This document shows positions 62,242 to 64,000 of a stretch of DNA of 64,000 bases, piece after piece. This DNA is from Deinococcus radiopugnans ATCC 19172 (GTDB lineage Bacteria > Deinococcota > Deinococci > Deinococcales > Deinococcaceae): positions 62,001 to 126,000 of the forward strand of contig NZ_VDMO01000011.1 in NCBI RefSeq assembly GCF_006335125.1, read 5' to 3'. How positions within the stretch are numbered: the first letter of the stretch is position 1; each line of letters opens with the position of its first letter. The notes below the pieces were generated by a model. It saw nothing but the letters and a program-made list of their open reading frames with translations, was not told the origin of the DNA and did no database searches. The translations under genes and the position numbers were made by a program.

Positions 62242-64000
62242 ATGTCTGCTCCTGCTTCCCCACGTCCCGCCGTCCACGACAGCCACCCCGACTTCCCACA
62301 CGAGACCGCGCATCTGAAGGGCACGGTGGACGCCATGCTGCGCCAGATCGACTTCTGGGAAGACCGTGACCGCCAGATGGGCGCGGATCTGGAAACCAGC
62401 ATCATCCTGGCCGACGAGGCGGGCGAACACGCCGCGATGCTCTCGCCGCACGTCCACCACCCGTACTTCGGCAGCCTGAAGGTGCGTGTCGGCGGGCGCG
62501 AGCAGACGCTGTACATCGGCAAGCACGGCTTCCGCGACGTGAAGGGGCCGCACAGCGTGGTGGGCTGGGACAGCGAGGTGGGCAGCCTGTTCTACTCCGA
62601 CGCCCTGGGCTGGACGCCGCGCCGGGGCGGGCAGGGCGTGATCAAGCGGCGGCGGCAGCTGGACGTCGCGGCCAAGACCCTGCACCGCGTCACCGACCTG
62701 TACGACGACGAGGCCGGCGGCGACACCGGGGGCCGCGAGGAGGTGCTGCTGCGAAGGCTGGAGGAGGGCAGCACCGCCGGCATGCGCGACGTGGTGGAAA
62801 CGCTCCAGCCCGAGCAGAACACCGCCATGCGCTACCCCGCCGGAACCCCGGTGATCATTCAGGGCGCGGCGGGTTCCGGCAAGACCACCATCGGCTTTCA
62901 CCGCCTGGCGTGGATGACCAACGCCGAACGCGGGCCGCATCAGGCGCGGGCCGAGGCGTGCATGGTGCTGATGCCCAACCGCGTCCTCGCCACCTACGCC
63001 GCCCGCATCCTGCCGGAACTGGGCATCGGGCCGGTCAACGTGACCACGCCCGAGGGCTGGGCCACCGGACTGCTGGGCCTGGAAAAGCTGGAGGTCACCG
63101 ACCGCACCCTGACCCTGCTGCTGACCGATCACGACAACACCCGCCGCGCGCTGGCGTGGCGACGCGCCAAGCTGCTGGGCGACGCCCGCATGCTGGACGT
63201 GGTGCGAACCCATCTGTGGAATCGCTTTAACGCCGCCCTGCGTGGGCAATCATTGCGGGAAGAGGTGGCCCTGAACCGCCGCGAGGCGCAGGTGTTCGCC
63301 CTGAGCGACGCCGACTTGCACGCCATCCTGCGCGACGTATTTGCCGCCGATCCCCTGAGCGGCTACCGCGCGGGCTTCCGCCGGGCCGTGGAAGACCTCG
63401 CCATCTCGCAGCTGAACGTCCCCGACGATGAGGAGGCCAGCGTGCTGCGCCAGCTTTCCGCGCCGCTGACCGCGCTGCTGGGCCGCGTCTTCGCCAGCAC
63501 CACCCCCGTCACCGAGGCCCGCCGCCTGCTGGGCAGCCCCGAAGCCCTCCGCTCAAGTGGCCTGCTGACCGAACGCGAGATTGCCCTGCTGGGCACCGAT
63601 CCCCTGAGCGGCATTCCCACCCCGCGCCGTGCCCACGCCGACGCCACCGAACTGCCCCTCATGCTGGCGGTGCAGGCGTTTACCGGGGGCATCGGACGGC
63701 TGGACGGGCGCACCCTCGAACCGTTTGACCACGTGGTGCTGGACGAGGCGCAGGACTACTCGCCGCTGCTGTACGCGCTGCTGGGCCGCGCCACCCGTCC
63801 CGGCCACCTGACCGCGCTGGGTGATCTGAACCAGGGCATGCACGGCTACAAGGGGCCAAGCAGCTGGGAGGCGGTGCAGGCCGTGCTGCCCGGCGCGGAG
63901 GTGCTGACACTGGGGCGCACCTACCGCAGCACCCGCCAGATCACCGAACTGGGCGCCCGGATTGCCGCCACCTACAACCGCGCCGCCCAGGTGCAGGGGG
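62242..64000 (+). CDS. HelD-like UvrD-family helicase/ATPase (partial)
   Basis: The frame is open from ATG 62242 to the window end, giving 586 residues. It starts with a helical arm (ETAHLKGTVDAMLRQIDFWE), as in HelD proteins that enter RNA polymerase channels and recycle stalled polymerase, then an SH3-like part and Walker A IQGAAGSGKTT (about 209-219), and later Walker B VVLDEAQDYSPLL and LGDLNQGMHGYKG (motif III), then LGRTYRSTRQI (motif IV). Helicase IV-type DNA repair is the alternative; both share this core. The C-terminus is outside. Confidence 0.85.
   Translation, partial: MSAPASPRPAVHDSHPDFPHETAHLKGTVDAMLRQIDFWEDRDRQMGADLETSIILADEAGEHAAMLSPHVHHPYFGSLKVRVGGREQTLYIGKHGFRDVKGPHSVVGWDSEVGSLFYSDALGWTPRRGGQGVIKRRRQLDVAAKTLHRVTDLYDDEAGGDTGGREEVLLRRLEEGSTAGMRDVVETLQPEQNTAMRYPAGTPVIIQGAAGSGKTTIGFHRLAWMTNAERGPHQARAEACMVLMPNRVLATYAARILPELGIGPVNVTTPEGWATGLLGLEKLEVTDRTLTLLLTDHDNTRRALAWRRAKLLGDARMLDVVRTHLWNRFNAALRGQSLREEVALNRREAQVFALSDADLHAILRDVFAADPLSGYRAGFRRAVEDLAISQLNVPDDEEASVLRQLSAPLTALLGRVFASTTPVTEARRLLGSPEALRSSGLLTEREIALLGTDPLSGIPTPRRAHADATELPLMLAVQAFTGGIGRLDGRTLEPFDHVVLDEAQDYSPLLYALLGRATRPGHLTALGDLNQGMHGYKGPSSWEAVQAVLPGAEVLTLGRTYRSTRQITELGARIAATYNRAAQVQG

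Overview
The window is high-GC bacterial chromosome that reads as Deinococcus (Deinococcota). Pointers are a recF gene overlapping a dciA (DUF721) gene, a RpoD with a long Ala/Lys-rich N-terminus, an LpxB-related protein of the kind found in Deinococcus and cyanobacteria, a LysM/M23 endopeptidase, a PEP carboxykinase, and a large set of genes whose -10 box (TANNNT) sits 5-8 bp before the start codon, as expected for the leaderless mRNAs common in this genus. About 62 protein genes are called, two of them cut by the window edges. I saw no rRNA, tRNA, CRISPR array, transposase or prophage.

Layout. 1-4.5 kb: PadR regulator with a membrane partner, a LysM/M23 murein hydrolase, truA, a methyltransferase and a small ribbon-helix-helix-like protein. 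4.7-12 kb: murA, a YqgE-like protein, lon with a HAIR-type HspR operator over its -10 box, an esterase, an NAD(P)-binding protein and plsC. 12-22.2 kb: a carboxylate uptake and activation region with a divergent acyl-CoA ligase, then livG, a second acyl-CoA ligase, livH, livM, a binding protein, livF, and a third, PaaK-like ligase. This looks like ABC uptake coupled to CoA activation. 22.4-27.5 kb: an RsmC-like methyltransferase, a small acidic protein and a MoxR/DUF58/DUF4129 operon. 27.5-31.6 kb: a 136-bp intergenic repeat, rpoD, the LpxB-related gene and a hypothetical gene.

31.6-35.2 kb is a trehalose/maltose-type ABC operon without an ATPase. 35.4-37 kb holds gatC and serS. 37-41.5 kb is the least conventional part: a secreted-protein gene with an in-frame TGA, a lipoprotein, and a 656-residue fusion of a trypsin-like protease to an EndoI-type nuclease with no signal peptide, followed by a DinB-like and a hypothetical protein. 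41.6-47.4 kb has an MFS exporter with a TetR-type operator and a second sugar ABC operon (malE, malF and an oversized malG). 47.4-50.7 kb has pckA and a membrane-anchored protein built of LEA-like 11-residue repeats. 50.9-57.2 kb holds DNA maintenance genes (recN, recF, dciA), a lipoprotein, a DoxX protein and moaB. 57.3-64 kb has a membrane protein, truD, small hypotheticals, a GNAT/alanine-racemase-fold pair and the start of a HelD-like helicase.

Cross-links. A LacI-family-like palindrome (core GAAGCGRTTC) lies upstream of both sugar-binding protein genes and of pckA, which suggests one carbon-source regulator joining sugar uptake and gluconeogenesis. All three transport operons carry a strong hairpin just after the binding-protein gene, a usual way to make more binding protein than permease. 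Product names rest on motifs and overall family resemblance read by eye; no database search was run.
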